A DNA stretch of 64,000 bases from Candidatus Gastranaerophilales bacterium (GCA_944326915.1 CALVFT010000006.1:1-64000), one strand, 5' to 3'. Positions 1 to 8,623 are shown, counted from the first letter of the stretch. Program-made: numbers and translations. Notes: a model not told the origin generated them from the letters alone.

Positions 1-768
1 GATCAGGATGCTCAGGAAGAAAAAGAAAATATTGAAACTATTCTTTTGAAGGGCGGTATTAGTTATAACAAATATATTTGGCACTCTGAAAATAGCGAGA
101 ATACATGTGATGTATGCAAATCTTTAGATGGCAAAGAATTTGATTTTTACGATGAAGTTCCAGAAAGACCTCACCCAAATTGCAAATGTACTGTTGAAAT
201 TGTAGAAGATACAAGTTCAAACAGTGATTTTGAAAGAGTAAAAGAAGAAAATAATGATACTAATAAAATTCCTTCTCAAAATCCAACATCTCAATCTACA
301 TCTAAATCTCAATCACCACAACCAAATCATGCACCTAAAAATACTCCACAATCGCAAAGATGGATAAAGCCTTGCAATGGACCTATTACAAGTGGATTTG
401 GTAAACGAGTTGCTCCTGTTCCTGGTGCTAGTGAATATCATAATGGTTGGGATATTGGGGTTTCTGTTGGGACTCCCGTTAGTACGATAGCAGACGGCAA
501 AGTGATTGCAGTTGGTCCCGCTAGAGGATATGGGAATTGGGTAGCAATAGATCATGGAATTATAAACGGAATAAAAGTAACTAGTGAATATGGACATATT
601 TCATCCTGGAATGTATCCTACGGACAAACTGTTAAACAGGGACAAGTTATTGCAAAGTCAGGTAACACAGGGACATCCAGCGGCCCTCATCTACATATAA
701 CAATTAGAGAGGGTAATTTTCAAGGAAAGGCCGTGGATCCAGGCAAGTATATTAAAATAGGTTTTTAA
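1..768 (+). CDS. Phage head-protein-like zinc motif fused to M23 endopeptidase (5' partial)
   Basis: The reading frame is already open at the first base, so the true start is upstream of the window; 255 residues are visible. An early segment (about residues 24-65) has the pattern CDVC-x2-LDG...HPNCKC, which resembles the C-terminal metal-binding motif of phage minor head (Mu F/SPP1 gp7-like) proteins. A Ser/Gln/Pro-rich linker follows. The C-terminal half is a LytM/M23 metallopeptidase: the first zinc ligands are His147 and Asp151 (HNGWD), and the HLH pair sits in GPHLHITI. M23 enzymes cut peptide cross-bridges in peptidoglycan. The fusion suggests a virion-associated or prophage-derived wall hydrolase. 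The peptidase call is firm; the head-protein relation is by motif only. Confidence 0.8.
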   Translation, partial: DQDAQEEKENIETILLKGGISYNKYIWHSENSENTCDVCKSLDGKEFDFYDEVPERPHPNCKCTVEIVEDTSSNSDFERVKEENNDTNKIPSQNPTSQSTSKSQSPQPNHAPKNTPQSQRWIKPCNGPITSGFGKRVAPVPGASEYHNGWDIGVSVGTPVSTIADGKVIAVGPARGYGNWVAIDHGIINGIKVTSEYGHISSWNVSYGQTVKQGQVIAKSGNTGTSSGPHLHITIREGNFQGKAVDPGKYIKIGF

Positions 769-1273
769 TATTTCTGACGAAACCAAAATAATTATACTCA
801 TTTGGATTGTTGATTTCCGTTTTTAGATTTTCAAAATAATCCATATTAAAATTAGGAATTATAGATGAGTTATTATCATAATATACTCCTTTATAATTAT
901 AATGAAATTCAGTTGGCCTTGAATTCTCATATTCATACTCTCCAACAGAACACATAAAACCTTTATATTTAGCCTTGAAAAACTTATGCGTTGGAGAATA
1001 TTTTGTTGACGATATAACATGTGTTATATATCCTTCACCATACGGACATTTAATATTTTCGATATCTCCGCCGGGATCTAATTCTTCCATTACATCTATA
1101 GAATAAGTATCATATTTTTTGTTATACTTATAAGAGTTTAAATCATAATCCAAATATCCGCCATTTATAAAGTGGGTATCATTAATTTTATTTAAAAATT
1201 CTTTTGCATAAGCGAAATAATTCCCGTATAAAGCTATAACACATAGTGCTATTGTTAAGATTATTTTTTTCAT
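752..1273 (-). CDS. Secreted protein of unknown function
   Basis: A 173-residue protein opening with a Sec signal peptide (MKKIILTIALCVIALYGNYFAYA, cleavage likely after AYA). The mature part is rich in Tyr, Asn and charged residues, with one Cys pair at some distance (IKCPYGEGY and FMCSVGEY). An AAGGT-type ribosome binding site lies about ten bases before the ATG. Its 3' end overlaps the end of the M23 gene by 17 bases (convergent). I recognise no family. It lies between the phage-like gene and ssrA, so it may belong to the same accessory element. Confidence 0.6.
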   Translation of the reverse strand: MKKIILTIALCVIALYGNYFAYAKEFLNKINDTHFINGGYLDYDLNSYKYNKKYDTYSIDVMEELDPGGDIENIKCPYGEGYITHVISSTKYSPTHKFFKAKYKGFMCSVGEYEYENSRPTEFHYNYKGVYYDNNSSIIPNFNMDYFENLKTEINNPNEYNYFGFVRNIKNLF

Positions 1274-1335
1274 AATTTAATACCTTGATAGTTTCTCCAG
1301 ATAGACATTAGTTTATAATTTTTATTTATCTCAGG

Positions 1336-1548
1336 ATGGTAAAAGTCGAGCTTTTGTCCAAACTTACTAAAAACAGCTCTGTATATATATATTTCAAAAA
1401 GGACTCTTTTTATTTGCCCAAAGAGAATTTTGATGCAAGCTTGATAAAATTCTCTAAAAATCACAACAAAGAAATTCTCTTGAATCCGCTAAGGTCTGCA
1501 CGGTGCGGCAAAATTGGCATTAAAGGAATGGCTATCACAAGTCTCTGA
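1336..1548 (+). CDS. Possible small ORF beside the ssrA 3' end
   Basis: A 70-codon frame rich in Lys, Ser and Phe that ends eight bases before the 3' end of ssrA. There is no properly spaced Shine-Dalgarno sequence (CAGG abuts the ATG), and an opposing frame of 64 codons (1270-1464, minus, GTG start) competes for the same DNA. It may be a real accessory gene, a remnant of an integrated element, or chance. No family recognised. Confidence 0.22.
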   Translation: MVKVELLSKLTKNSSVYIYFKKDSFYLPKENFDASLIKFSKNHNKEILLNPLRSARCGKIGIKGMAITSL

Positions 1549-1555
1549 ATTTTAA

Positions 1556-1948
1556 TGGTGGAGACGAGGGGAGTCGAACCCCTGTCCAAAATGGATCTTG
1601 ACAAACTTCTACGAGTGTAGATATTAATTCTCTCGGATTATGCAGGGAATATCATAACCTTGGTTATAATCCATAGTGTTTTTTGCGGAAACACTAACCT
1701 TTAACGGTTATCTTGATGCATCTACCGTCATCGATGCACTGCCGCTTGCATAATGGACCCATATCACCGGCAAGCTGGGCAATATGAGTAGCTAAATCGC
1801 GACTACGCTGCTAAAGCTTGTGCTCTAGAGAAGTCTGCTTTAATTACATTGTTAGCATTTAATTTAAGTTGCTCGTTGATAACCGAGAACAGCGCTCGGA
1901 CTCGCAATTCATCTCAACCGAACATCCTGTCAAATCCAAAACGTCCCC
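1556..1948 (-). ncRNA. ssrA: tmRNA (one-piece)
   Basis: Transfer-messenger RNA for rescue of stalled ribosomes, read on the minus strand. The 5' end GGGGACG (1942-1948) pairs with CGTCTCC just before an encoded CCA (1556-1558). The T arm GGGGTTCGACTCCCC and the 5' block TTGGATTTGACAGGATG are typical. The tag frame starts with the resume codon GCT at 1854-1856 and runs to TAG at 1803-1805, giving ANNVIKADFSRAQALAA. The ANN start and the ALAA end resemble cyanobacterial tags and give a hydrophobic degron for ClpXP-type proteases. The gene is one piece, not the permuted two-piece form. Its 3' end points towards the phage-like genes. Confidence 0.95.
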
Positions 1949-2009
1949 ATATTTAGTTTTAAATGTGCTATGTATAATTATTATAACTATTTTCTATCTG
2001 TTTTACAAG

Positions 2010-2414
2010 TTATTCAGTTATGTGAAATGCGCATTTTGAACAATGTGCTTTAGGATGTAGCATTAAGTTGTCTTCTAAATCATACAATTTTGCAATTCTT
2101 GTGATTAGTGGTGCTCCACATTTAGGACATTTTAAGCCTCCTGCACCATTAAGAATGAGTTCTTTGATACTTTCAATGATTTGAGGCGAGACAAAATCTG
2201 TTGTAAAATCTTTCTCTAGTGATTTGATTTCTTCCGGAGTACAACGAAGTACCTTTGCTAGCGCCTGACGTACAGTCACTGACATGAACAAATCTTTTCC
2301 TGACTCAAGTTCTTCTATTATCTCAAGAGGAACATTGCTATGCATTGCAAGTCCTTTGGTTGAAAGTCCTAGTGCGTCTCGTTTTTGTTGAATAAATTGT
2401 GCTAATGTTTTCAT
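2010..2414 (-). CDS. XRE-family HTH regulator with C-terminal zinc ribbon
   Basis: A 134-residue probable transcription regulator. Residues about 5-65 form a Cro/C1-type helix-turn-helix domain (IQQKRDALGLSTKGLAMHSN, then PLEIIEELESGK). The C-terminal 45 residues carry two Cys pairs, CPKC and CSKC, typical of a zinc ribbon that could sense metal or redox state or mediate contacts. The combination of XRE domain and zinc ribbon is seen in many poorly characterised small regulators. It is transcribed away from ssrA. The target genes are unknown. Confidence 0.75.
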   Translation of the reverse strand: MKTLAQFIQQKRDALGLSTKGLAMHSNVPLEIIEELESGKDLFMSVTVRQALAKVLRCTPEEIKSLEKDFTTDFVSPQIIESIKELILNGAGGLKCPKCGAPLITRIAKLYDLEDNLMLHPKAHCSKCAFHITE

Positions 2415-2429
2415 AGATAATATTATAGT

Positions 2430-2471
2430 ATAAAAATAAATAACCTCCCAGTTATATAAGGGAGATTATTT
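2430..2471 (-). terminator. Terminator of the 2494-3609 gene
   Basis: Inverted repeat of about 12 bases (2438-2449 with 2460-2471, stem core CTCCC/GGGAG) with an AT-rich loop, followed in the minus direction by a T-rich run. It sits just after the stop of the gene at 2494-3609. Confidence 0.6.
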
Positions 2472-2493
2472 ATTTGTTTATATATAATTTTGT

Positions 2494-3609
2494 TTAGTAT
2501 TCTTCCACTTCTTCAACAGGCTTTTGGACAATTGGATTGTTTCTGTTTGCATATTCATCTCCTGTAGTCCATTGTGATGATACCTGAGTATAACGACGTC
2601 TTACAGTTTCTGTCGGATCAGTGTTTGCAAGAAGCATATCAAAGAAAATTGAAGATTCTTTATCTCCTTTTAGGTATTCACCTGTTTTTACAAGTTCACC
2701 ATTTTTATCGTAAGTTTGGATTGTTACCTTGTTTCCATGTAATGTTTGAAGTGCTTCTCCTGAATATACCCAGTCTGCCGGTTCAAATTTTTTCTTGTTA
2801 GGGTCTACGCCAGGACGTAATTTTTCGTATTGTACATACAGACCTTTACCTTCAGCTACTGAAAATTTAGCTCTGACATATGATTTTTTAGGTTCAGGAT
2901 TTGATGCATCAGTTTCTGAATAATCACTTCTTTCATCTATCATTACAAGTTGTTCATCAGTGCTTGCATCACCATCTAATAGCATTTTATGTGCAGTTTG
3001 CATATATTCATCATACATCATAATTGATAGAGGAATATTTCCTTCTCCATCGATATCAGTACCTAGTGAGTCTAAGTGGTCATAAATTGAATCACCTGCA
3101 GGTGGGTTAAGACCTTCTTTTACATACACAGTATCTGTTCTATCTACAAATACGGTATCTATTACTTCATTTGTAATTGTATCGTGTACGACAATTGTAT
3201 CCGGTTTTGGATTAATTACGTAGAAATTTATGTAGTGGTTGTGAATGATTGGAGGTAAGTCAGGTATTTCATAAATAGTAGTATCAGGTTCACAACTTTG
3301 AAGAGCCATTCCGCCGCCAACAAGTGAACCTGCAATCATTGCAGCAGTTGTTGCATTACGTAAGCCTCTTTTAGCTCTTGATTCAGGTGTAATTTGGAAT
3401 GTTCCTTCAGGATTGTTATAATATTTTCTTAGTTTTGTATCAACATTTTCTAAATTTAGCGGTCTGTATGACGGTTGATTATTTAAATTTGTTTGTGTAG
3501 ATTTCATTTGATATGAAGCTGTTTGATTTGGGGTATGTTTTTTATTTTTGTGAGTTTGTTTGTGTCTGCCAGCTTCAAAGTTTAGGGTATTTATTGAACC
3601 TATTTGCAT
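2494..3609 (-). CDS. Unknown protein with N-terminal NFxAG motif and DT-rich repeat stretch
   Basis: A 371-residue protein with no family I recognise. It begins MQIGSINTLNFEAG, one of six proteins here that share this kind of N-terminus. A hydrophobic Ala/Gly segment around residues 88-105 (ATTAAMIAGSLVGGGMAL) ends in QSC and may be a membrane helix. Then come short Asp-Thr repeats (DTIVVHDT, DTVFVDRTDTVYV) that look like extended beta or surface linkers. The C-terminal 200 residues are soluble and mixed in charge. A GGAGGT ribosome binding site supports the start. A strong inverted repeat (3649-3703) lies 40 bases upstream and may control it. Confidence 0.6.
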   Translation of the reverse strand: MQIGSINTLNFEAGRHKQTHKNKKHTPNQTASYQMKSTQTNLNNQPSYRPLNLENVDTKLRKYYNNPEGTFQITPESRAKRGLRNATTAAMIAGSLVGGGMALQSCEPDTTIYEIPDLPPIIHNHYINFYVINPKPDTIVVHDTITNEVIDTVFVDRTDTVYVKEGLNPPAGDSIYDHLDSLGTDIDGEGNIPLSIMMYDEYMQTAHKMLLDGDASTDEQLVMIDERSDYSETDASNPEPKKSYVRAKFSVAEGKGLYVQYEKLRPGVDPNKKKFEPADWVYSGEALQTLHGNKVTIQTYDKNGELVKTGEYLKGDKESSIFFDMLLANTDPTETVRRRYTQVSSQWTTGDEYANRNNPIVQKPVEEVEEY

Positions 3610-3648
3610 TATCTGACCTCCGATTTTTATTTATTGGTATTGTTATAA

Positions 3649-3703
3649 AGAACAAACATGTTTTTTATTGCTATAAATACAATATCAAAAACATGTTTGT
3701 TCT
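3649..3703. repeat. Perfect 17-bp inverted repeat, possible operator or terminator
   Basis: Arms 3649-3665 and 3687-3703 are exact reverse complements with a 21-base spacer. Each arm contains the self-complementary core AAACATGTTT (3654-3663 and 3689-3698), with centres 35 bp apart. It lies between the recA stop and the start of the 2494-3609 gene, both on the minus strand. It may be a recA terminator, although the T run after it is poor, or a double operator for the downstream gene. Confidence 0.6.
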
Positions 3704-3750
3704 GTAAATGCTTTATTATATTGGATTTTAAGGCTTAATATTCCTTAATA

Positions 3751-4770
3751 TTATTGTTGAGCAAGTTTTTCTCTAACTAGAGTTTCTACTTGATTTAATA
3801 TATCAGGATTTTCTGATAAAAATTCTTTTGCTTTATCACGTCCTTGTCCCAGTTTTTCGTCATTAAAACTGAACCATGAGCCGGCTTTTTTTACAATATC
3901 AAGGTTTACTGCAACATCGAGGATATTACCTATTTTGCATATACCTTTACCAAATATGATATCAAATTCAGCTGTTCTAAATGGAGGTGCTACTTTGTTT
4001 TTCAAAACTCTTACTCTTACGTGGTTACCTACGTCTCCGTCTTCGCCTTTAACACCTTCAGTACGTTTAATTTCCATACGAACAGATGCATAGTATTTTA
4101 GTGCGTTACCACCGGTTGTTGTTTCAGGATTACCATACATTACGCCAATTTTCATTCTTAATTGGTTAATGAAAATTACTGTAGTATTTGTTTTGCCTAT
4201 AACACCGGTTAATTTTCTTAGAGCTTTACTCATCAAACGAGCTTGTAAGCCCATTTGTTGGTCTTCCATAGAACCTTCTATTTCAGCTTTTGGAACAAGT
4301 GCTGCAACGGAATCTACAACTACAACATCAACAGCGCCAGATCTTACAAGTTCTTCTGTAATATCAAGAGCTTGTTCTCCTGTGTCAGGTTGTGAAATAA
4401 GTAAATCATCAACTTGAACTCCAAGGTTTCTTGCATATTCTGGATCTAGGGCATGTTCTGCATCCACAAAGGCTGCTATTCCACCTCTTTTTTGGCATTC
4501 TGCAACAATGTGTTGTGCAAGAGTTGTTTTACCTGAACTTTCAGGGCCGTAAATTTCAATGATACGTCCACGAGGTACACCACCTATTCCTAGAGCTACG
4601 TCTAGTGCTAATGAGCCTGTAGGAATTGCTTCTACGTTAACAGAAGCTTTATCCCCAAGTTTCATTATTGAGCCTTTTCCAAAATCTTTTTCAATTTTTT
4701 CTATTGCAAGTTTTAAAGCTTTACTTCTTTCATCTGCATTGGATGTTGTTGTATTTTCTTTTACTGCCAT
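3751..4770 (-). CDS. recA: Recombinase RecA
   Basis: Full-length RecA (339 residues) for homologous recombination and SOS activation. The Walker A motif is GPESSGKT; the stretch [18 protein letters not shown] carries Walker B; the loop-2 region and the [19 protein letters not shown] signature are intact. The C-terminus is short, with a modest acidic tail. It is transcribed after the 4840-5355 gene, from which it is separated by a hairpin that forms its leader. I see no recognisable LexA box in that leader. Confidence 0.97.
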   Translation of the reverse strand: MAVKENTTTSNADERSKALKLAIEKIEKDFGKGSIMKLGDKASVNVEAIPTGSLALDVALGIGGVPRGRIIEIYGPESSGKTTLAQHIVAECQKRGGIAAFVDAEHALDPEYARNLGVQVDDLLISQPDTGEQALDITEELVRSGAVDVVVVDSVAALVPKAEIEGSMEDQQMGLQARLMSKALRKLTGVIGKTNTTVIFINQLRMKIGVMYGNPETTTGGNALKYYASVRMEIKRTEGVKGEDGDVGNHVRVRVLKNKVAPPFRTAEFDIIFGKGICKIGNILDVAVNLDIVKKAGSWFSFNDEKLGQGRDKAKEFLSENPDILNQVETLVREKLAQQ

Positions 4771-4795
4771 TATTTCTATCCCTTTATCTTATAAA

Positions 4796-4828
4796 ACTAT
4801 GCCAGATTTGTAATAAATCTGACATAGT
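4796..4828 (-). terminator. Hairpin between the 4840-5355 gene and recA
   Basis: Arms 4796-4809 and 4815-4828 match over 14 bases with a single mismatch (a G-U wobble in one strand's RNA) and a five-base loop. On the minus strand the stem is followed by TTTTAT. It may end the 4840-5355 transcript or act as an attenuator in front of recA. Confidence 0.55.
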
Positions 4829-4839
4829 AAAAAGTATTT

Positions 4840-5355
4840 CTACCAAAGTTGTTTTTCTTTTTTCTTATAAAAACCAAACCCAACAGGTTTGTAAGAATGA
4901 ACATCATTTTTTAATTGATATATTTCTTTGTTCAATTCAATAATTTTTTGTCTTAGAGTTTCATTGTCTGTTTTGCAGCGAATAAGTTCCACTACAACTT
5001 CGTCCATGCCTTCTAATTTTTCATCGATAATTTTTGCAATTTTATCGCTTAATTTAGTTTCCATCTCTTTTAAAGATGTCAATATATTCATAACTGCAGA
5101 AGGTTGTTTTGCAGCCACAGGCTTTGCAGTTGCTCCAACTTTAGCTACAAGAGGGTTAGTTACACCTTTTTGGGCTTGAACGCGACGTAAATTTCTTACT
5201 TCTTCGTATGAAAAATATGTCTGCCCTTTTTTATCTCTCTTAGGCAAAATAGAAGCTTTTTTGCAAAGTTCTACAATCTCCTTGTTATCAGCCTTAAGTA
5301 TATTTCTTACTTCTTGTGGTGATAAAGTTTTTCCCTTCAATTGTTGTTCTATCAT
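4840..5355 (-). CDS. MerR/excisionase-like DNA-binding protein with coiled coil
   Basis: About 171 residues when started at the ATG giving MIEQQLKGK; a GAGGG motif lies 11 bases upstream, and a TTG six codons earlier is an alternative. Residues 10-60 look like a winged MerR/HTH_17 domain (LSPQEVRNILK...YFSYEEVRNLRRVQ). After a basic Ala/Pro linker comes a long coiled coil (about residues 90-155) and a basic C-terminus. This layout resembles ParB- or MerR-like nucleoid or plasmid regulators. The direct partner and target are unknown. It lies upstream of recA on the same strand. Confidence 0.6.
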   Translation of the reverse strand: MIEQQLKGKTLSPQEVRNILKADNKEIVELCKKASILPKRDKKGQTYFSYEEVRNLRRVQAQKGVTNPLVAKVGATAKPVAAKQPSAVMNILTSLKEMETKLSDKIAKIIDEKLEGMDEVVVELIRCKTDNETLRQKIIELNKEIYQLKNDVHSYKPVGFGFYKKKEKQLW

Positions 5356-5535
5356 AATTTTATTTGCCCTCAAAATTTCCCCATTTATATTGTATTTTAC
5401 ACATTATAAAAAGACAAATAATTCCTCAATCTTGTAACAAGACTTAACATATTTTTTCCTATATCAGGATGGTATTAATTGAACAAATTTTTGTTAAAGT
5501 GGTATTATATATTGGTATATAAGAGGTTATTACAG

Positions 5536-6276
5536 ATGAAAAAATATTTTTTATTATTTGCACTAATTTTTATGTCTTCAACGGGTGCTTTTGCTCAAAA
5601 TTGGGTGCAGTTGGAAACAAAAACAAACAATGTTTCTTTGGAAATTGATAAGGATGCAGTCAGGTTTTTGAATGATTATACTTGCCTTTATGCTTTGCGA
5701 TTAACTCGAATTGGAGAGATTCCTAAGGCAGTTTTTGTAAAGGCTGACTTTAAAGAATCTAAAATGGGAGTAGTTGAAGTTGAGGACTTTAATACGCTTA
5801 TGTATAATCCGCAAAAAGTATTTATAAATTCGGATACTTTTTTAAAACCTATAAATCCAACATCCTTGTTGGCTGTATCTTATAATTATGTTAACGATAT
5901 TTATAATACTCGAGTAGCAGCAAACTCTTATAAAGTAAATGTTACTAAAAAAGATGTTTCATACAGAAATCAATATAAAGCGAAGAATAAAAATGAGTAT
6001 ATTAATATAATTGCAAAAGAGTTGTATAAAAATTGGGAACCTCCTAAGTCTGCTCAAAATTCATCCGCAATTATTATTGTTCAAATTGCAAGAGATGGTT
6101 CATTACAAAATTACGTCTTTGCACAAAAATCACAAGATAGTGCTAATAACAGATCAATTATGGCGGCTGTTGAAAAAGCAGTGCCTTATGGAATATTTCC
6201 GGATGACATAAAAACTGATAAGATTGATTTGCAATTTATATTTGAGTATAAAAAATTCCGAAAATCTGTAAAATAA
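5536..6276 (+). CDS. Secreted protein with TonB/TolA-like C-terminal domain
   Basis: 246 residues from MKKYFLLFALIFMSSTGAFA, a clear signal peptide; the frame runs 19 codons further upstream but without a better start. The C-terminal 80 residues (VQIARDGSLQNYVFAQKS through LQFIFEYKKF) have the strand-helix-strand pattern of TonB/TolA C-terminal domains. The N-terminal 150 residues are unrecognised. There is no transmembrane anchor apart from the signal, so it is probably periplasmic. Two other proteins in the window (38977-42429 and 54198-55403) end in a similar domain. Confidence 0.65.
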   Translation: MKKYFLLFALIFMSSTGAFAQNWVQLETKTNNVSLEIDKDAVRFLNDYTCLYALRLTRIGEIPKAVFVKADFKESKMGVVEVEDFNTLMYNPQKVFINSDTFLKPINPTSLLAVSYNYVNDIYNTRVAANSYKVNVTKKDVSYRNQYKAKNKNEYINIIAKELYKNWEPPKSAQNSSAIIIVQIARDGSLQNYVFAQKSQDSANNRSIMAAVEKAVPYGIFPDDIKTDKIDLQFIFEYKKFRKSVK

Positions 6277-6280
6277 AAAA

Positions 6281-6309
6281 GAGAGTCATTTGACTCTCTT
6301 TTTTTTTCA
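6281..6309. terminator. Bidirectional terminator
   Basis: Perfect 8-bp stem GAGAGTCA/TGACTCTC (6281-6298) flanked by A and T runs on either side. It separates the convergent gene at 5536-6276 and rpmB. Confidence 0.85.
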
Positions 6310-6331
6310 ATCTTTTGTGATCAATAAAACC

Positions 6332-6523
6332 TTATACAGCTTTTTGAACTTTTCCTGCTCTTAGGCAAGATGTACAAACATTAATTCTCTTTGTTGCACC
6401 GTTCATAACAACTTTAACTTTTTGTAAGTTAGGTTCTTGTGTTTTAACGATTTGTTTATGTGAGAAAGTTAGTTTTGCTGCTTTAATAGGTGTTTTACCA
6501 CAGATTTCACATTTTTTTGACAT
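6332..6523 (-). CDS. rpmB: 50S ribosomal protein L28
   Basis: 63-residue L28 of the large ribosomal subunit. It opens MSKKCEICGKTP and carries a second CTSC pair near the C-terminus, giving the four-Cys zinc-binding form of L28. The conserved basic middle with the KRINVC segment is present. It is a single-gene unit with its own terminator. Confidence 0.93.
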   Translation of the reverse strand: MSKKCEICGKTPIKAAKLTFSHKQIVKTQEPNLQKVKVVMNGATKRINVCTSCLRAGKVQKAV

Positions 6524-6620
6524 AGTTTAGTTCCTTTTCTAGCTAGTTGTATATTACAATAATATACGAAAAATTATATAAATCAAGCAACATGTTAAAA
6601 ATAATTAAATAATTGATTTT

Positions 6621-7190
6621 TTATTTTATTTTTCTACCGACAGAAAGTCCTGCAGGAAGGCTAAGTACAACATTTTCATAGTTCGAATTTGAATTTATTG
6701 CATCAATGAAAGGTTTACATTTCGCTTCATGCGATAGAACATTGTCACATGCAATTATTCCACCGACTTTTAGATGCTTATCTATAAGTTCAAAGTATTT
6801 TATATATTCAGATTTATTTGCATCTACAAAAGCTAAATCAATTATATAGTCTTCTGGAAGACTTTCTAAAAGCTCGCAAGCTGAACCTTTTAAGGTTGTT
6901 ACGCAATCTTCTACTTGACAAAGTTTGAAGTTTTCTTTAGCTATATCAAGTCTTTTGTCCCAAAATTCTATTGTTGTAAGATGCCCACCGGTTTTTTGAG
7001 CTGCTTTGGCTAACCATATTCCTGAATAGCCGTTTGAGGTGCCTACTTCTAGAATATTTTTAGCGTTTTCTTCTCTTATAAGTATGGTCAAAAATTCTGC
7101 TGTAACTCTTGATATGTTCCAAAATTGTTTTTGTGTTTTTTCTAAATTAATTAAAATATCTTGTGTCGTTTTGTCAAATTCTTCTATCAT
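6621..7190 (-). CDS. Class I SAM O-methyltransferase
   Basis: 189-residue methyltransferase of the caffeoyl-CoA/catechol O-methyltransferase type. The SAM-binding motif is ILEVGTSNGYSGIWLA, with TTIEFWDKRLDIA as the acidic-loop strand, DLAFVDANKSEYIKYFE as the metal/substrate segment and GGIIACDNVL following. The Asp and Asn residues fit divalent-metal dependence. The ATG overlaps the stop of the propeller gene by four bases (ATGA), so it is the last gene of the grpE-dnaJ operon. The substrate cannot be told from sequence; members act on small catechols or on tRNA (TrmR-like). Confidence 0.85.
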   Translation of the reverse strand: MIEEFDKTTQDILINLEKTQKQFWNISRVTAEFLTILIREENAKNILEVGTSNGYSGIWLAKAAQKTGGHLTTIEFWDKRLDIAKENFKLCQVEDCVTTLKGSACELLESLPEDYIIDLAFVDANKSEYIKYFELIDKHLKVGGIIACDNVLSHEAKCKPFIDAINSNSNYENVVLSLPAGLSVGRKIK

Positions 7191-8623
7191 TTGTTTATCT
7201 TCTTTATTTTGTCAGTAACTACTATTGAGCTGAGTGGTGTATCTATTGTATTTCTTGTAATAACTTTTTTCATCCCAAGATCAAAAATAGTGTATGTAGA
7301 TGCTTTTGTATCAGTAATTAGTGCAATATTTGTACCATCAATGTGGTAAATCTTTGTTGAAAATCCATATGTGCCAAGATAGATTTTATCTGTCATCATA
7401 TCTGTATTTGTATCGAGTACTTCTATTACATTGTCTGTTGCTCCAAGGATGTATAGTTTGTCATGGAATGCTAACATATCTATAGGTTTATCACTTGTTT
7501 CTATTTCTGCAATCAAACCTACGGTATCATAGTCTATTATCGCAAGATGATTTTTAGTTCTGCTTGTGATGTATATTTTGTTGTTTGCAAATGCAATTTT
7601 GGATACGTTAGGAAATTTTCCGATTTCTTTTAGAAGATAATCATTATCAAGTTCTATGGCCCAAATATCGCGAGTCTTTTTGTCATAATAAAACAATTTT
7701 GAACCATCATCTGATAATGTTAGTTTTTCACACATTCCTGCTATTTTAATCTGACGGAAAAGTGTCATATTTTCAAGATTTACCATATAAATACTTGAGT
7801 CTTCAGAGCTAGAAATGTATGCAATTTTTTTATTTGTATCAATTACGATTTCATCAGGTTGTGTTTTTGTATAAATTTGTTTGATAATCTGATCATCTGC
7901 TAATGATATTACATCTACAGAAGGTTTGTTGTAAGAAGTTACAAGTAAAAATTTATTGTCATATGCTTTCATTGATATTGGAATATTTTTTTGCGCAAAA
8001 GCATAATCAGGAGTTTGTGTTGATTGATTGAACACTTGTATGTTCTTTGAATAAGGTGAACTTATATAGAATGTTTTATTTCTTAGAGGTGGCAGTGTAT
8101 ATAGATTTTTTAATCCACCTGTAGTGTTTGTTGTAGTAGGGGCTGTTTGAATTTTTATTCCAGGATCTGATGCTGTTGCAATTTCGAGGTTGCCTATTAT
8201 CCCTTTCATGTTGTCAGGTATTTTTAATCCTTTAGGGACAAGCATATCTTGAGGTAGAAGCCCTGTTTTTATCTCTAGTGGAGGGTTTGCAAATCTGTAT
8301 ACAGTTTTATCTCCTTTAGTGTCTGTAAGGACTTTTAGCAGAACAAAATCGTTGTTGAATATAATTACGTTAGGCTTGTCTGCCAGTGTTTTCCCTGCCG
8401 GATAAGTTGATTTAACCTGTATTTGTTCAGGATTAAGTATCTTTGCAGGAAAAAGAGGTAGGTATATTGTATTGTCAGGAAGAATAATTACACCGTCAAA
8501 TCTGAAGTTTGTTTGAGGGAAATCTTTATTTACGTAACCTTTGATATTATCAGGAATTTTCGCTGCATTTGCAGATGTAGCGGTTATTACCATTAATCCT
8601 AGACATACAAGCAATTTTTTCAT
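7187..8623 (-). CDS. Secreted beta-propeller (YVTN-like) protein
   Basis: 478 residues. The signal peptide is [20 protein letters not shown]. The C-terminal two thirds consist of repeated blades of the YVTN/NHL type: IDTNKKIAYISSSEDSSIYM, IAFANNKIYITSRTKNHLAI and MLAFHDKLYILGATDNVIEV are successive examples. Such propellers usually scaffold protein or polymer binding in the periplasm or at the surface. It starts on the last base of the dnaJ stop (TAATG) and runs into the methyltransferase, so it is co-translated with chaperone genes. No catalytic motif is evident. Confidence 0.75.
   Translation of the reverse strand: MKKLLVCLGLMVITATSANAAKIPDNIKGYVNKDFPQTNFRFDGVIILPDNTIYLPLFPAKILNPEQIQVKSTYPAGKTLADKPNVIIFNNDFVLLKVLTDTKGDKTVYRFANPPLEIKTGLLPQDMLVPKGLKIPDNMKGIIGNLEIATASDPGIKIQTAPTTTNTTGGLKNLYTLPPLRNKTFYISSPYSKNIQVFNQSTQTPDYAFAQKNIPISMKAYDNKFLLVTSYNKPSVDVISLADDQIIKQIYTKTQPDEIVIDTNKKIAYISSSEDSSIYMVNLENMTLFRQIKIAGMCEKLTLSDDGSKLFYYDKKTRDIWAIELDNDYLLKEIGKFPNVSKIAFANNKIYITSRTKNHLAIIDYDTVGLIAEIETSDKPIDMLAFHDKLYILGATDNVIEVLDTNTDMMTDKIYLGTYGFSTKIYHIDGTNIALITDTKASTYTIFDLGMKKVITRNTIDTPLSSIVVTDKIKKINK

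Noticed and set aside
1270-1464. 64-codon minus-strand frame starting with GTG next to the secreted protein gene
   Set aside because: No ribosome binding site and it competes with an opposite frame; the ATGA overlap with the downstream gene is suggestive but not enough.
3649-3703. LexA (SOS) box reading of the inverted repeat
   Set aside because: The arms do not fit the Gram-positive or cyanobacterial LexA consensus, and they lie downstream of recA, not upstream.
1331-5475. TCAGGATGGTA repeated at 1331 and 5464
   Set aside because: Eleven-base match with no further similarity; likely chance in AT-rich DNA.
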